DNA of 64,000 nt, taken from positions 682,001-746,000 of the forward strand of contig OZ244932.1 in assembly GCA_965222205.1 (NCBI GenBank), read 5' to 3'. The position numbers were made by a program, and so were the translations under genes. Positions 63,163-64,000 of the stretch are shown here, piece by piece; positions within the stretch are counted from its first letter, which is position 1, and each line of letters begins with the position of its first letter. The notes below the pieces were generated by a model, which saw only the letters and a program-made list of their open reading frames with translations, was not told the origin of the DNA and ran no database searches. This DNA is from RHLJ01 sp965222205. GTDB lineage: Bacteria; Bacteroidota; Rhodothermia; Balneolales; Balneolaceae.

Positions 63163-63956
63163 GCAAGGATGAATTCTATATCGGCTGGCAGGATGAAATG
63201 CCTCCATCCAACAAACGCTTCATTCGAAGAATTTTAGTCGGAGCGTTTGTACTAATCCCCATTCTTGTTTTTGGAGTAGTTAGCAAACAAAAGCAATTCA
63301 ATCATCATCATTTTGAATTTGGGACCATTTCCGAACTCACTGGGATTTATCACGAAGAACCCGTACCCATTCTTGAAGTTGCAGAAGGAGATACTAGTGA
63401 ATTTGTGCTGTTGGTGGGATTTGGGAAATTCGGAGCTGAAGAAATCATTTCTGATCTCGAAACAGAACACGGGGAGTTGGATGGAAAGGAAGTAACATTT
63501 AAAGGGACTCGGATTTATGGTGACGGAGTTACTTTACTTGAGCTCACAAATCGGGAAGAAAGTTTTGTGAAAATTAATCCTGATTTCACTTTCCTTCATA
63601 AAGAAAGTATGAGTGGATTTTATAACGAGACTTTGTCGGGAGAAATCCTAGATCCAAAGTGCTACTTCGGAGTAATGAAGCCAGGAGAAGGTAAAATCCA
63701 CAAAAGTTGTGCAATTCGATGTATCAGTGGAGGAATTCCTCCTGTGATGAGGGTGCTTCAGGAAGACGGAATTAACTATGATTACTACTTAGTAAAAGGA
63801 ACCGAAGGAGAGCAGGTGAACAAAGAAATCCTACCTTATATTGCTGAGACTGTTTTAGTTTCCGGGATGAGCTCTTTCCAAAATGGATGGAAAGTGATAA
63901 ATATAGATTTGGAGTCAATTAGAAAAGAAAATGAACACCTACAACCAAACAGATAA
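63159..63956 (+). CDS. Membrane-anchored protein with conserved-looking Cys motif, redox operon
   Basis: The 265-residue protein has one N-terminal helix (RILVGAFVLIPILVFGVVS, about residues 24-42) and a large soluble domain, most likely periplasmic. It has a beta-rich OB-like part (about 75-145) and then a striking segment LDPKCYFGVMKPGEGKIHKS followed by CAIRCISGGIPPVM with Cys168, Cys184 and Cys188, which could bind a metal or cofactor. No named family is recognised. It overlaps the Rieske/ferric-reductase gene by four bases and so belongs to the same complex or pathway (inference). Confidence 0.75.
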   Translation: MSKDEFYIGWQDEMPPSNKRFIRRILVGAFVLIPILVFGVVSKQKQFNHHHFEFGTISELTGIYHEEPVPILEVAEGDTSEFVLLVGFGKFGAEEIISDLETEHGELDGKEVTFKGTRIYGDGVTLLELTNREESFVKINPDFTFLHKESMSGFYNETLSGEILDPKCYFGVMKPGEGKIHKSCAIRCISGGIPPVMRVLQEDGINYDYYLVKGTEGEQVNKEILPYIAETVLVSGMSSFQNGWKVINIDLESIRKENEHLQPNR

Positions 63957-64000
63957 ACGCATACACTACTTATCTCAAATTCTGGCAAAAGCAGGGCGGA
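63931..64000 (+). CDS. Start of the next gene of the redox operon (3' truncated)
   Basis: An ATG at 63931 inside the end of the preceding gene opens a frame to the window edge (MNTYNQTDKRIHYLSQILAK, then AGR). The 26-base overlap and same strand suggest an operon continuation. Too little is visible to name it. Confidence 0.45.
   Translation, partial: MNTYNQTDKRIHYLSQILAKAGR

Overview
This 64 kb window looks like chromosomal DNA of a Bacteroidota-type bacterium, most likely from the Balneolaceae/Balneolota side of the group. The pointers are a SprA-type type IX secretion (T9SS) translocon gene, a subtilase with a T9SS C-terminal sorting domain, a carboxypeptidase-like-domain TonB receptor, the o-succinylbenzoate menaquinone route, a Thermus-type isocitrate dehydrogenase, A-rich leaders and TAnnTTTG -7 promoter elements. 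Taxonomy is inferred from gene content; no rRNA or tRNA gene was found.

Layout. 1-2.6 kb: the end of a Tyr/Gly then Arg/Ser-rich surface protein and an outer-membrane barrel. 2.7-8.6 kb: corA, an OmpA lipoprotein, and ybbP-ybbA divergent from tesA, the arrangement also known from E. coli. 8.9-15.2 kb: a SIMPL protein, an SGNH hydrolase, and a TonB receptor/SGNH-lipoprotein pair behind a LacI-family-like operator. 15.3-18.9 kb: grpE-dnaJ, an acetyltransferase and two unknowns. 18.9-24.3 kb: menF-menD-menH-menB. 24.7-28.7 kb: a cystathionine beta-synthase-like gene, a DUF3467 gene and lptF-lptG. 28.9-36.2 kb: sprA, broken by a frameshift near its 3' end; then lnt and rsmI. 38.9-42.4 kb: a beta-propeller lipoprotein and a T9SS-cargo subtilase broken by one in-frame TAG. 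42.5-47.5 kb: an inorganic-carbon locus. 47.8-54 kb: DEAD-box helicase with a structured leader, an ATP-grasp protein, an ABC exporter, a degenerate non-coding stretch and a HEPN-domain gene. 54-57.1 kb: folE-cysS-yidD-hisI. 57.2-59.9 kb: a Dabb gene between inverted repeats, an 11-copy 7-bp repeat, and an Smr gene overlapping a membrane MutS-like ATPase. 59.9-64 kb: an iron-sulfur redox operon.

The most striking locus is 42.9-47.5 kb. One arm carries icd followed by an LCIB/LCIC-type (theta-class-like) carbonic anhydrase homologue. The other, divergent arm carries a CbbR/CmpR-like LysR regulator, an SbtA bicarbonate transporter and an SbtB PII-like protein. No Rubisco or carboxysome gene is present, so this resembles a bicarbonate acquisition system tied to central metabolism in a non-autotroph. 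Second is the redox operon at 59.9-64 kb: a Rieske domain fused to a glutamate-synthase-like FMN/Fe-S domain, two tiny membrane proteins (67 and 27 residues), a ferric-reductase-like membrane protein fused to a second Rieske domain, and a membrane-anchored Cys-motif protein.

The T9SS machine gene sprA and its likely cargo subtilase each carry a single-base-type lesion, which suggests either sequence errors or loss of function. Short palindromes, MITE-like and tandem repeats are scattered through the intergenic spaces.
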